DNA from: an uncultured Dehalococcoidia bacterium
GTDB taxonomy: Bacteria > Chloroflexota > Dehalococcoidia > Tepidiformales > Tepidiformaceae
DNA length: 7,813 nucleotides
Direction: 5' to 3'
Assembly (NCBI GenBank): GCA_937954195.1
Contig: CALFYR010000366.1
Span: 1 to 7,813 of the forward strand
The notes below the pieces were generated by a model. That model was given only the letters and a program-made list of their open reading frames with translations. It did no database searches and was not told the origin of the DNA. The position numbers and the translations under genes were made by a program. Below are positions 1-6,390 of the stretch, in pieces. The first letter of the stretch is position 1, and each line of letters starts with the position of its first letter.

Positions 1-13
1 GCCGGGCAGCTGG

Positions 14-80
14 GCGCGCGGTTCACGATCCGCTTACTGCGTGCGCGGTTCCCGATCCGCTTACTGCGTGCGCGGTTCCC
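14..80. repeat. 27-bp tandem repeat, about 2.5 copies
   Basis: Two full units (14-40 and 41-67) differ at only two positions, and a 13-base partial third copy follows (68-80). Each unit contains GCGG and CCGC arms eight bases apart (18-33 and 45-60), a weak imperfect dyad. The period equals nine codons, so the repeat stays open in frame with the downstream gene, but the encoded Arg/Cys/Ser-rich peptide does not look like a protein N-terminus. I read the repeat as upstream intergenic sequence, possibly continuing left of the window. Its function is unknown; tandem protein-binding sites or replication slippage are both possible. Confidence 0.8.
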
Positions 81-118
81 CATGGCGCGGCTTGCTGGCT
101 TGGGCGGTATGGCGTTGT

Positions 119-820
119 GTGGGTTACGCTGAGGGTGTGATTCTCTGGCTCCGGGGAGTGTTCAACACGCCGGCGCGGCAGGCTCTCGGGTGGACGGGGC
201 TTGGCCTGGTCGGGTTTGTGTTCGCGCTGGGCGGCGTTTGGCTGCTGACCGGCGATGACCCGAACCCGAACCTCGTTGATGCGGATGACCTTGAGACGCC
301 GACGGCTACCGCGACGGCGACGACTTCGCCGAGCGCGACCGCGACCCGAACCCGGACGGCGACACCTTCGCCGACGGCATCGAGCCCGACGCCCGAGACG
401 GCTACGCCGACCGCGACCCGGCGCCCGAGTGGTGGCGGTGGGAGTGGGAGCGGCGGCAACCCAACCGCAGCGCCAACCGCGACGCCGACTTCGGCGCCTG
501 TGGTGGCGGCCGGGGAGTACTGCCCGGTGGACCCGAGTGCGACGCGGCCACCGGACGGCCGCGTTGCCGGTGCGTTGACGGTTGCGGGTGCCCCGGCGGC
601 GGCGGGGAGCTACGATGTGCGGCTGCTGTTCAACGGCGTGCCGGGGCCCGTGGCGAAGAACATCGATGGGGCGTACCGGGTGGACTTCTACCTCGGTGGC
701 GACGGGTGCGCGAACCGCATCGGAGCGAGCATTTCGGTCTCGGTGAACGGGCAGGTGGTCCCGACGGGCGCGAGCGCGGGGAGTTCGAACCTGATCGGCG
801 CGAACGTGGCGCTGCCGTAG
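119..820 (+). CDS. Membrane-anchored surface protein with Thr/Pro linker, unknown function
   Basis: Counting from GTG 119, the product is 233 residues. A short basic N-terminus is followed by one membrane helix at about residues 22-44, an acidic stretch, a Thr/Ala/Pro/Ser linker at about 60-126 containing a Gly/Ser run, and a C-terminal ~105-residue beta-rich domain with two cysteines (135 and 197) that could form a disulfide. This is the layout of a signal-anchor protein with its C-terminal domain displayed outside the cell. I do not recognise the C-terminal domain. The start is uncertain: the frame is open from GTG 41, and GTG 41, 68, 119, 137 and 158 are all possible. I prefer 119 because a GGCGG lies about 11 bases upstream and because codons 41-118 encode repeat-derived Arg/Trp/Cys-rich sequence. 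The gene converges on the minus-strand operon. Its layout resembles the 392-residue protein of that operon (anchor helix, linker, Cys-containing beta domain), which hints at a shared surface role. Confidence 0.7.
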   Translation: MGYAEGVILWLRGVFNTPARQALGWTGLGLVGFVFALGGVWLLTGDDPNPNLVDADDLETPTATATATTSPSATATRTRTATPSPTASSPTPETATPTATRRPSGGGGSGSGGNPTAAPTATPTSAPVVAAGEYCPVDPSATRPPDGRVAGALTVAGAPAAAGSYDVRLLFNGVPGPVAKNIDGAYRVDFYLGGDGCANRIGASISVSVNGQVVPTGASAGSSNLIGANVALP

Positions 821-821
821 G

Positions 822-837
822 GGCGACGGAGATCGCC
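822..837. terminator. Possible weak hairpin between convergent genes
   Basis: GGCGA (822-826) and TCGCC (833-837) can pair as a 5-bp stem around a 6-base loop, in the 19 bases between the stop codons of the two convergent genes. There is no T-run on either side, so a classic intrinsic terminator is not supported. The position is what one would expect of a shared bidirectional terminator, but the stem is short and could be chance in GC-rich DNA. Confidence 0.2.
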
Positions 838-839
838 GC

Positions 840-1901
840 TCAGGTTGCGACGGGATTGCCGCACGCGGCACAGAATTTGGCTGATGGCGAGAGCTGGTTG
901 CCACACGAGGCGCAGAAGCGGGCGTGCGAGGTGGTGACATCAGGCGCGGCCGGCGTCGATTGGGGAGATTCCGGTGTTGGTTGGGCCGCGGATCGTTCAA
1001 CGGTATCAAGCAGAATGCTGTAGAGGGCATACGTCGCGGACGGCGCATCGTGGACGGTGACGGAGCAGGCGGTGCCGTCGGCGTTCCAGCCGATGAGCAG
1101 GGCGTTGGTTACCCCGCGAAGCGTGGTGAGACAGGCCGGAGGGCCGTCCTGGCCGGCAACGAACGCGGTGACCTGCCCCCAAACGAGCGCCTGCGCAACC
1201 GATTCGACGACCAGGCGGCCTTCGGGGCTGAGTTCGACGGGTTCGGCGCTGGTGAGGATCGCCGGCGGGAGGGATGCGATCCCGGACGCGATATCCGGCC
1301 GGGTTCCCGATTCGGGTGCGAGCCGTTCGGCGGCGAATGCGGCCCGGTAGGTGTCGGCGCGGCCCAGGGTTTCGGTGGTCAGTCGCTCGAGCGCTTCGAC
1401 GGTGGGCGGGGCTGCCGGTACGGCATCGATTTGAGCACGCAGGTGGGTGAGGACCTGGAAGTCGGCGAGTGCGCAGAGGGCGAACCAGCCATCGCGGGTG
1501 AGGTCGAAGCTTTGGGATTGGGCATCGGAAGCGGGTGCGGCGAGCCCGAGGAAATCCGCGAGGTGGACGGCGGCATCGGTAGCGGGGCCGAGCCAGAGAA
1601 GATCGCGGACCTCATCCGAGCCTCCTTTCGCCACGAAATCGGCGTCGCCGGCGGGGGCCGCGAGAGACAGCGCCTGGTAGTTGGTGCTGCCCGGGATGAG
1701 CCTTGTGGCGGTGATGGCGAGGGCCGCGGAATCCAGCACCCGGAGAACGTGCGAGAGTGTGGGATCGAGGAACCCATCCTCTGCGAGGCCCGATTCCTGA
1801 AAGAACTGGACGGTGGACGGCGAGGGGCGGCCGCCGCGCGCGATGCCTTCTGCGAGCATGAGAGCTTCGTTCGAAAGGAGGATGCGTTTGGGGCCCGTCA
1901 T
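840..1901 (-). CDS. Cytosolic zinc-ribbon protein coupled to the cyclase gene; possible immunity, chaperone or regulator
   Basis: The product is 353 residues with no signal peptide or membrane helix. Residues 1-300 form an Ala/Leu-rich alpha/beta region that I cannot assign firmly. A Pro/Ser/Thr linker (about 303-325) leads to a C-terminal zinc ribbon with Cys 330, 333, 344 and 347 in a CxxC-x10-CxxC arrangement. The start ATG is fixed by a 4-base ATGA overlap with the stop of the 1097-residue gene; no good Shine-Dalgarno lies upstream, so translation is probably coupled to that gene. A small coupled gene straight after a toxin-like gene is typical of an immunity protein or dedicated chaperone. 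The pattern at residues 25-70 (Pro-containing loop, a helix ending in E-S-G-L, then L-D-P-x-L-x-x-x-L-R-V-L and a beta strand) faintly recalls EspG-type ESX chaperones. That resemblance is a weak inference. If the 1097-residue protein is a signalling cyclase, this could instead be a cytosolic partner of its catalytic domain. Confidence 0.88.
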   Translation of the reverse strand: MTGPKRILLSNEALMLAEGIARGGRPSPSTVQFFQESGLAEDGFLDPTLSHVLRVLDSAALAITATRLIPGSTNYQALSLAAPAGDADFVAKGGSDEVRDLLWLGPATDAAVHLADFLGLAAPASDAQSQSFDLTRDGWFALCALADFQVLTHLRAQIDAVPAAPPTVEALERLTTETLGRADTYRAAFAAERLAPESGTRPDIASGIASLPPAILTSAEPVELSPEGRLVVESVAQALVWGQVTAFVAGQDGPPACLTTLRGVTNALLIGWNADGTACSVTVHDAPSATYALYSILLDTVERSAAQPTPESPQSTPAAPDVTTSHARFCASCGNQLSPSAKFCAACGNPVAT

Positions 1902-4900
1902 TCGGGAATCGCCATGGGGAGACCTCGATTCAGAGAGCTCTGTTCGGGATGGAGTTGGTCGTACACGCCGAAGGGCCGAGGGCCTTTCTGGATGCCGTCG
2001 GGTCCGACTTCGATGAGGGTTTCTTTGCCGAGCTGGTGGTTTCGGGAAAGGTTTTCGTGGAGGTTCTCGGCGCCCGGGATGGCCTGTGGCCCTTTGAGCT
2101 TGGCGATGTCGCGAACGGCGCTGGATTCCATGCCGTGTTGGGTCTGGACGCGTGACGACTCGAGTTCGGCCATGACCCGGTTGTAGCGGTTCACGGTCTG
2201 GCCCTTTTCCGGGAGGTCATCGGGGTTCAGTACCCGCCCCGTTTTCGCGTCCTTGATGTAGACGCCGTCGATATCGCCGGCGAACGGCTTTCCGTCGGCG
2301 TTCTTCAAAAGTCCGGTCTGCGGGTCCCAGGTGATGCCGTGATCGCGCTTTAGTGCATCCAGGTCTTTCATCGTGCGGTTGAACTCATCGGCGCGGGAGA
2401 CGTAGCGCTCCATGGCTTGCTTGTAGTCCGACGGGTTGCGGAAGTCGCTGGCTTTCGGCGGGGTTGGCCTGAAGACGGAGACGAGGCCTTCGTTTTCTGG
2501 GCGGCCACCGATGAGCAGGTCGGTCGGCGTGGTGGTTTTCTGTTTCACCGGCATGGGCTTGGGCACGGCTGTGCCGTTTTCGATGTGGTGGGCTGCCGCG
2601 GGGTTGGTGGCGCGCTGGCCGAGGAGTACGTCGTTGCGCCGGGCAATGTCCTGGAGGTCCTCAATCTGGCCGCGGGTGTAGCCGGTGGCGCCGAGCTGGT
2701 CCTCGGGGATTTTGGTGCCGTTGGGGGCGTTCTTCAGCCAGGTGTCGTCCTGTTTAGGGACGACGGAGGGGGGCTTCAGCGGGTCGGGGTCAAACACGGT
2801 TGGTTCGAGGTCGCGCGGCGAAGCGCCCCGTGGCGGAACGTCGGGCGATGCCCCTGGTGCGCGCGGGCCGCTGGTGCGGGTAATGGGACTGTTTTCCATC
2901 TCCTGCGGGCGGAACGGCGCGAGTTCTTCTTCGGGAATGGGAGCCCGGAGGTCTGCGGGCGGGCGGCCGGCGGCCGCTTCATCGAGGGCTGCCCGGCGGG
3001 CGCCACCCTCGATGGCTTCATCGAGCGAGCTGGCGGGCGGAAGGCCACGGGCACCGCCCTCCAGTGCTTCGTCGAGCGTGCCGGCGGGCGGAAGGCCGCG
3101 AGCGGCACCCTCCATGGCCTCATCCAGCGACCCGGGGCGAACGCCGCGGGCGAGGTCCGTGAGGTCTGCTCCTTTGCCCGCACCGCGAAGCGCATCGACC
3201 GCCGCTCCGCCTCCGCGGATGAGGCCGGCGCCCAGCAGTTCGCCCGCGGCTTCGGTTGCGGCCTCGACGCCAATGACGGTGGCGACTTCCATCGCCGCGT
3301 CCTCGGTGGTCCGAATGTCCTGCCCGGGGGAGTTCGCGCGGTCCCAGAGTGCCCCGGCCACCTGGGCGGGGAAGAAGACGACCTCGGACGCGCCGGCGGT
3401 ATGGACGGCCGCCAGGATTCGGGTCACGAGGAGTGGGTCGCGGATGACGATGCCCATACCGAAATGGTCGGCGAGGCGCGCGAGGTCGCTGCGGAAGCCT
3501 TCGAGGAAGGCCTGCCAATCGGGCTTGTTCATGAGGTCGCTGGAGGCGAGGGCGGCATCGATGGCCATCCGATCCTTGAGGATCTGGCGCAGCGTTTCGA
3601 GTGTGGCTGCGTCGATTGTTCCGTTTTCCATGCGGCTGCGGACCGCCTCGAGGATATCCTGGTAGTTTTCTTTGCCGGCGAGGCGAACGATGTTTTCGGC
3701 GGCCTGGTCCACGTCCTCGGGGTCGATGTCATCCCTGGTGCGCTCTCGGGGACCCTCTTCGTCGTCTTCGGGTTTCTTCGCTTCGGGCTGTTCGAACACA
3801 CCGATGGGTGCGCCGGTTGGGGCGGAGGCGGCGGCGCTGGCGGCGCTCACGAGGCCGACCAACCCGGCAGCACCGGCGCCGATGAGCCCAACACCGGCTG
3901 CTTCTTCCGGTTCGATTTCCTCGAGCACAACTGGTGGGGCGATGACGGGGGGCGGGATTTCGCCGTCCTCGCCTTCGGGGTCTTCGCCTTCGGTGTTCGC
4001 CGGGTCTTCGGGGGAGGCTGCCGGGTTCTCGGAACCGGTGGAGCCAGTTGAGGCACCGGGTTCGGGTTCCGGTTCTTCCAAGGCGGCTTCGAGCGGGAAG
4101 ACGAGCGCGGTGCTGGAATCAGCGAACCGAACCTCCCCATCGAGCGCACCATCGCGATACGTTCCATCCCATGAGCCGGTGAGGGTGCTGAATTCGCCGG
4201 TTGCGGTATCGGCCGGGCAATTGCTGGGTTCGGCGAAGTAGAAGGTGGCTGTGGCAGGTCCCGAAAGTGCCGTGGTGAGGGGGTCGTACGAGCCATCGAG
4301 CCTAAGGGTCATGCCGAAGATGGCGGTGCAATTCGCGAGTTCGGACCGAATCGGGCGGTCTTGGACGGAAGGATCGTCTCCGTCGGCGCCGATCACGCCA
4401 CCGATCGTTGCGCCGCCGATCGTCTCGCCAATCCCTTCAGCGAGAAGCTCAAAGGCGTGGATGAGTAACCCCAGCTTGAAGTCCTCAATCCGCGAGTCTC
4501 CTTCGCCCGTGACGGCGCCCCCGGTCGAGGGGAACTGAATCGTGATTGTGGAATCGCTGCCGGTACCCAGTGCTTCGAGCCCGCTTTCGGCCTCGCCGAA
4601 GGCCTGGAGGATGGCGCTGCTGTTGATGATTGGCGTGAGTTCGATGAGTTCGGTGTCCTGCGCGACGACGGGTCGCTGCTGAAGCAACGGCAGGCCAAGT
4701 GCGACGAACGCGAGGACGGCGGTTCCGACCGGCGCCAGGCGGCGGATGGCGGTTTCGCGGCCGACGATGAGGCCGAACGCGCCACCGACGCCGAAGTACG
4801 AGACAGCCTGGCCGATTTCGACCAGGTTTTCGCGGTTGGCAAGGCTGGCGGCCTGAATGGTGATGAGCCCGGCGCCCCATGCGGCGAGCGCGATCGCGCC

Positions 4901-5191
4901 CCGGCGAGCGAACACGCGGTTTCCATCGCGGCGCACGCGGAGCTGGCTTCCCTGGGCAGTCCCGAGGATGAACCCGAGAACGCCCGCGCCGCCGGCGATG
5001 AGCGGATCGGTATGGACGCCGGTGACTACCGCCACTCCGGCGAGAGCCCCGGCGGTGATCCACACCATCAGAATATCCATCGGGAGGCGGACCCGGGATT
5101 CACGGGTTGAGAACAGGACGGCGACGCCGATGCCGAAGACGGTGGCGCCGACCGACGCCGCGGCGATGATGCGCGCGAGGTCTTCATTCAT
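1898..5191 (-). CDS. Multi-pass membrane protein with C-terminal CyaA/ExoY/edema-factor-like nucleotidyl cyclase domain
   Basis: The product is 1097 residues. Six membrane helices are predicted at about 7-27, 39-58, 63-80, 99-117, 127-144 and 153-171, with Arg-rich loops after helices 1, 3 and 5. Residues 176-430 are a likely external, beta-rich region holding the only two cysteines I see (288, 325), then an acidic and Pro-rich linker. An Ala/Gly-rich segment (432-456) may be a seventh helix. Helical region 490-670 and a repeat-containing Pro-rich linker (687-812) follow. Residues 840-1097 match the class II nucleotidyl cyclase fold: R860 followed by N-P, K878 and K885 (K-x6-K), G-x-P-x-x-x-D-I-D with D973 and D975, and Q-H-G at H1019. 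In CyaA the equivalents are R41, K58/K65, D188/D190 and H298. Such enzymes make cAMP, cGMP or other cyclic nucleotides from NTPs. The catalytic His 63 position of CyaA is K883 here (ExoY also has Lys), and the Asn equivalent to N304 is missing. The ATG lies 3 bases after the upstream stop. The protein could be a polymorphic toxin or a receptor-type cyclase; family assignment is strong from motifs, activity untested. Confidence 0.92.
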   Translation of the reverse strand: MNEDLARIIAAASVGATVFGIGVAVLFSTRESRVRLPMDILMVWITAGALAGVAVVTGVHTDPLIAGGAGVLGFILGTAQGSQLRVRRDGNRVFARRGAIALAAWGAGLITIQAASLANRENLVEIGQAVSYFGVGGAFGLIVGRETAIRRLAPVGTAVLAFVALGLPLLQQRPVVAQDTELIELTPIINSSAILQAFGEAESGLEALGTGSDSTITIQFPSTGGAVTGEGDSRIEDFKLGLLIHAFELLAEGIGETIGGATIGGVIGADGDDPSVQDRPIRSELANCTAIFGMTLRLDGSYDPLTTALSGPATATFYFAEPSNCPADTATGEFSTLTGSWDGTYRDGALDGEVRFADSSTALVFPLEAALEEPEPEPGASTGSTGSENPAASPEDPANTEGEDPEGEDGEIPPPVIAPPVVLEEIEPEEAAGVGLIGAGAAGLVGLVSAASAAASAPTGAPIGVFEQPEAKKPEDDEEGPRERTRDDIDPEDVDQAAENIVRLAGKENYQDILEAVRSRMENGTIDAATLETLRQILKDRMAIDAALASSDLMNKPDWQAFLEGFRSDLARLADHFGMGIVIRDPLLVTRILAAVHTAGASEVVFFPAQVAGALWDRANSPGQDIRTTEDAAMEVATVIGVEAATEAAGELLGAGLIRGGGAAVDALRGAGKGADLTDLARGVRPGSLDEAMEGAARGLPPAGTLDEALEGGARGLPPASSLDEAIEGGARRAALDEAAAGRPPADLRAPIPEEELAPFRPQEMENSPITRTSGPRAPGASPDVPPRGASPRDLEPTVFDPDPLKPPSVVPKQDDTWLKNAPNGTKIPEDQLGATGYTRGQIEDLQDIARRNDVLLGQRATNPAAAHHIENGTAVPKPMPVKQKTTTPTDLLIGGRPENEGLVSVFRPTPPKASDFRNPSDYKQAMERYVSRADEFNRTMKDLDALKRDHGITWDPQTGLLKNADGKPFAGDIDGVYIKDAKTGRVLNPDDLPEKGQTVNRYNRVMAELESSRVQTQHGMESSAVRDIAKLKGPQAIPGAENLHENLSRNHQLGKETLIEVGPDGIQKGPRPFGVYDQLHPEQSSLNRGLPMAIPE
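2954..3133 (-). repeat. 51-bp in-frame tandem repeats in the linker before the cyclase domain
   Basis: The linker of the 1097-residue protein contains a 17-residue unit of the form (G/S)xLDEAxEGxARGLPPA. Full copies lie at residues 687-703 and 704-720, a shortened copy at 721-734, and a decayed copy (ALDEA..GRPPA) at 735-746. Synonymous differences show the copies are not brand new, but the repeated GGCCTTCCGCCCGCC segment is identical between the first two. The units look like short amphipathic helices joined by Gly-Leu-Pro-Pro turns, a flexible or adjustable spacer between the membrane part and the cyclase. Confidence 0.85.
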
Positions 5192-5194
5192 AGG

Positions 5195-6373
5195 TCACCC
5201 GCAGAAACCGATCTGGATTTCGAAGTAGTTGTCTTCGCCGGGTTGGAGCGTGACGGTGGAGGGCGTAGCGAGGATGAGCTGGCCGCCACAGGGGTAGTAC
5301 ACGTTGTAGGTGCCGGGGACGAGGATGGGGTCGTAATAGAGGGAGTCGTAGTAGCCGTCGGAATCGGCGGTGACGGTGAGGGATGCGGGGCCAACGAAGC
5401 GGACCTGGCAGCCGCCGCATTCTTCGGGCCCGAAGAAGATGAAGCCGTACACATCGGAAATCTGGCTTCCCGCCTGGGCGGTGGCCGTAGCGCCGGCGAT
5501 GGTGGTGTTGGCGGCGTTGATGGTGGCGGAGGCCGCGGTGATGGTTTGCTGCGCGGCCACGCCGGTTTGGGTGGCGGCGATGATGGTGCCGCTGGCCGCC
5601 GTGAGGGTCGCGTTCGCCGAGGTGATGGTGGCGTTCGCAGCTGTCTGGGTTGCGGCGGGTCCGCCTGACGCGGGAGTGGGGGTCCGGGTGGGAGTTGGTG
5701 CTGGAGGTGTTGGTGTGGCGGCAGCGCCGCCAAGGATGGCCGTCGTGGTCTGGGCCAGGCGGGTGCTATTCGCGGAGGAGGTGGCGCCACTTTCGGCGAG
5801 GGCGGTGCTCGTGCCGGCGAGGATGGTTGTGGTGGCGAAGATGGCGGTGGAGCGGGCAAAGATTGCCGTGGCGGTTGCCGGGTTATCGGGGGCTCCGCCG
5901 CCGCGCGAGGTGGGTGAGGCGCCCGCGCCCGAGCCGCCGGGCGATGGAGACGCAGCCGTCCCTACGGGCGAGCCTGGCGGCTCAGTGCGAGCTTGCCGCG
6001 TCCCTTCGGCCCGGGTCGTCGCGGTCTGATCGAGGCTGGAGGGTGCCGGGTCATCGGAGCCTCCGCCGGAGAGTGCGAACGCTGTCGCGCCCGCAGCCAG
6101 GGCGATGGCGGCAATCGCGCCGAACGCGATCAGCCTGGTGCGATCCGGCCCCGTACCTGACGAGTTCGCGGCGGAGCCGGCGATCGACGCCTGCGCGGCT
6201 GCTGGAGCTGGTTCGCCGGCGATGCGGGCGCCGCAGGTTTCGCAGAAGATGGCGTTCGAGAGGGCAATGGGGTGGCCGTTGGGGCACGCCGCGGGTTGCC
6301 CGCAGGTTTCACAAAACCGTCCGCGGGCGAGATCGACCTCGTGGCCAGCCGGGCATCGGGGGGCGCTTTCCAT
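5195..6373 (-). CDS. Tandem zinc-ribbon, single-pass membrane protein with heptad stalk and external beta domain
   Basis: The product is 392 residues. Two zinc ribbons of identical spacing sit at the N-terminus: Cys7, His11, Cys21, Cys24 and Cys30, His34, Cys44, Cys47 (C-x3-H-x9-C-x2-C each), an apparent internal duplication. A Pro/Ala linker and one membrane helix (about 81-101, preceded by Asp-Arg-Thr-Arg) come next, placing the ribbons in the cytosol and the rest outside. The external part has a Ser/Gly/Pro/Thr linker, Ala/Thr heptads at about 165-214, a Thr/Pro hinge (219-235), eight further heptads at 245-300, and a ~90-residue beta domain (303-392) with Cys 319, 322, 362 and 391. The domain's G-Y-Y-D-S-L-Y-Y and P-G-T-Y-N-V-Y-Y segments resemble carboxypeptidase-regulatory or Cna-B-like beta sandwiches, without a firm match. 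It is the first gene of the three-gene operon, ending 3 bases before the next ATG. A surface stalk linked to an internal metal-binding module suggests sensing or scaffolding; this is inference. The start ATG has a purine-rich GGAA just upstream. Confidence 0.9.
   Translation of the reverse strand: MESAPRCPAGHEVDLARGRFCETCGQPAACPNGHPIALSNAIFCETCGARIAGEPAPAAAQASIAGSAANSSGTGPDRTRLIAFGAIAAIALAAGATAFALSGGGSDDPAPSSLDQTATTRAEGTRQARTEPPGSPVGTAASPSPGGSGAGASPTSRGGGAPDNPATATAIFARSTAIFATTTILAGTSTALAESGATSSANSTRLAQTTTAILGGAAATPTPPAPTPTRTPTPASGGPAATQTAANATITSANATLTAASGTIIAATQTGVAAQQTITAASATINAANTTIAGATATAQAGSQISDVYGFIFFGPEECGGCQVRFVGPASLTVTADSDGYYDSLYYDPILVPGTYNVYYPCGGQLILATPSTVTLQPGEDNYFEIQIGFCG
5474..5641 (-). 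repeat. Eight 21-bp (7-residue) degenerate repeats encoding an Ala/Thr stalk
   Basis: Residues 245-300 of the 392-residue protein divide cleanly into eight heptads with no gaps: AANATIT, SANATLT, AASGTII, AATQTGV, AAQQTIT, AASATIN, AANTTIA, GATATAQ. Position 5 is always Thr, position 6 is Ile, Leu or Val in six of eight units (Gly and Ala in the others), and position 2 is always Ala. The nucleotide copies have diverged, so the periodicity is kept at protein level. A similar but looser heptad pattern occurs at residues 165-214. A small-residue coiled-coil or beta-type stalk is likely. Confidence 0.8.
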
Positions 6374-6390
6374 GGTTCCGGCCTGCGGGG

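Noticed and set aside
14..80. CRISPR array
   Set aside because: The 27-bp units are directly adjacent with no spacers.
23..1048. Minus-strand open frame of 341 codons at the left end
   Set aside because: It is extremely Arg/Pro-rich, lies antisense to the first surface-protein gene and crosses its convergent neighbour. Its C-terminus is only the 27-bp repeat read in reverse.
2018..2056. HNH nuclease toxin motif near the C-terminus of the 1097-residue protein (L-H-E-N-L-S-R-N-H)
   Set aside because: Spacing and flanking residues do not fit an HNH fold, there are no supporting cysteines, and the surrounding domain matches a cyclase.
924..2186. Plus-strand open frame of 420 codons opposite the zinc-ribbon protein
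   Set aside because: It spans the end of one real gene and the start of another on the opposite strand, with Gly/Arg-rich, motif-free sequence. The minus-strand frames have a zinc ribbon and an ATGA junction.
2576..2599. HExxH-like metalloprotease site (H-H-I-E-N-G) as in lethal factor
   Set aside because: The order is H-H-x-E, not H-E-x-x-H, and the segment aligns better with the loop before the catalytic lysines of the cyclase family.
2417..4051. Long plus-strand open frame (544 codons) opposite the cyclase gene
   Set aside because: It lies wholly antisense to the 1097-residue gene, whose product has clear helices, repeats and cyclase motifs. The opposing product is Gly/Arg/Val-rich without recognisable domains. 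Long antisense frames are common in GC-rich genes.
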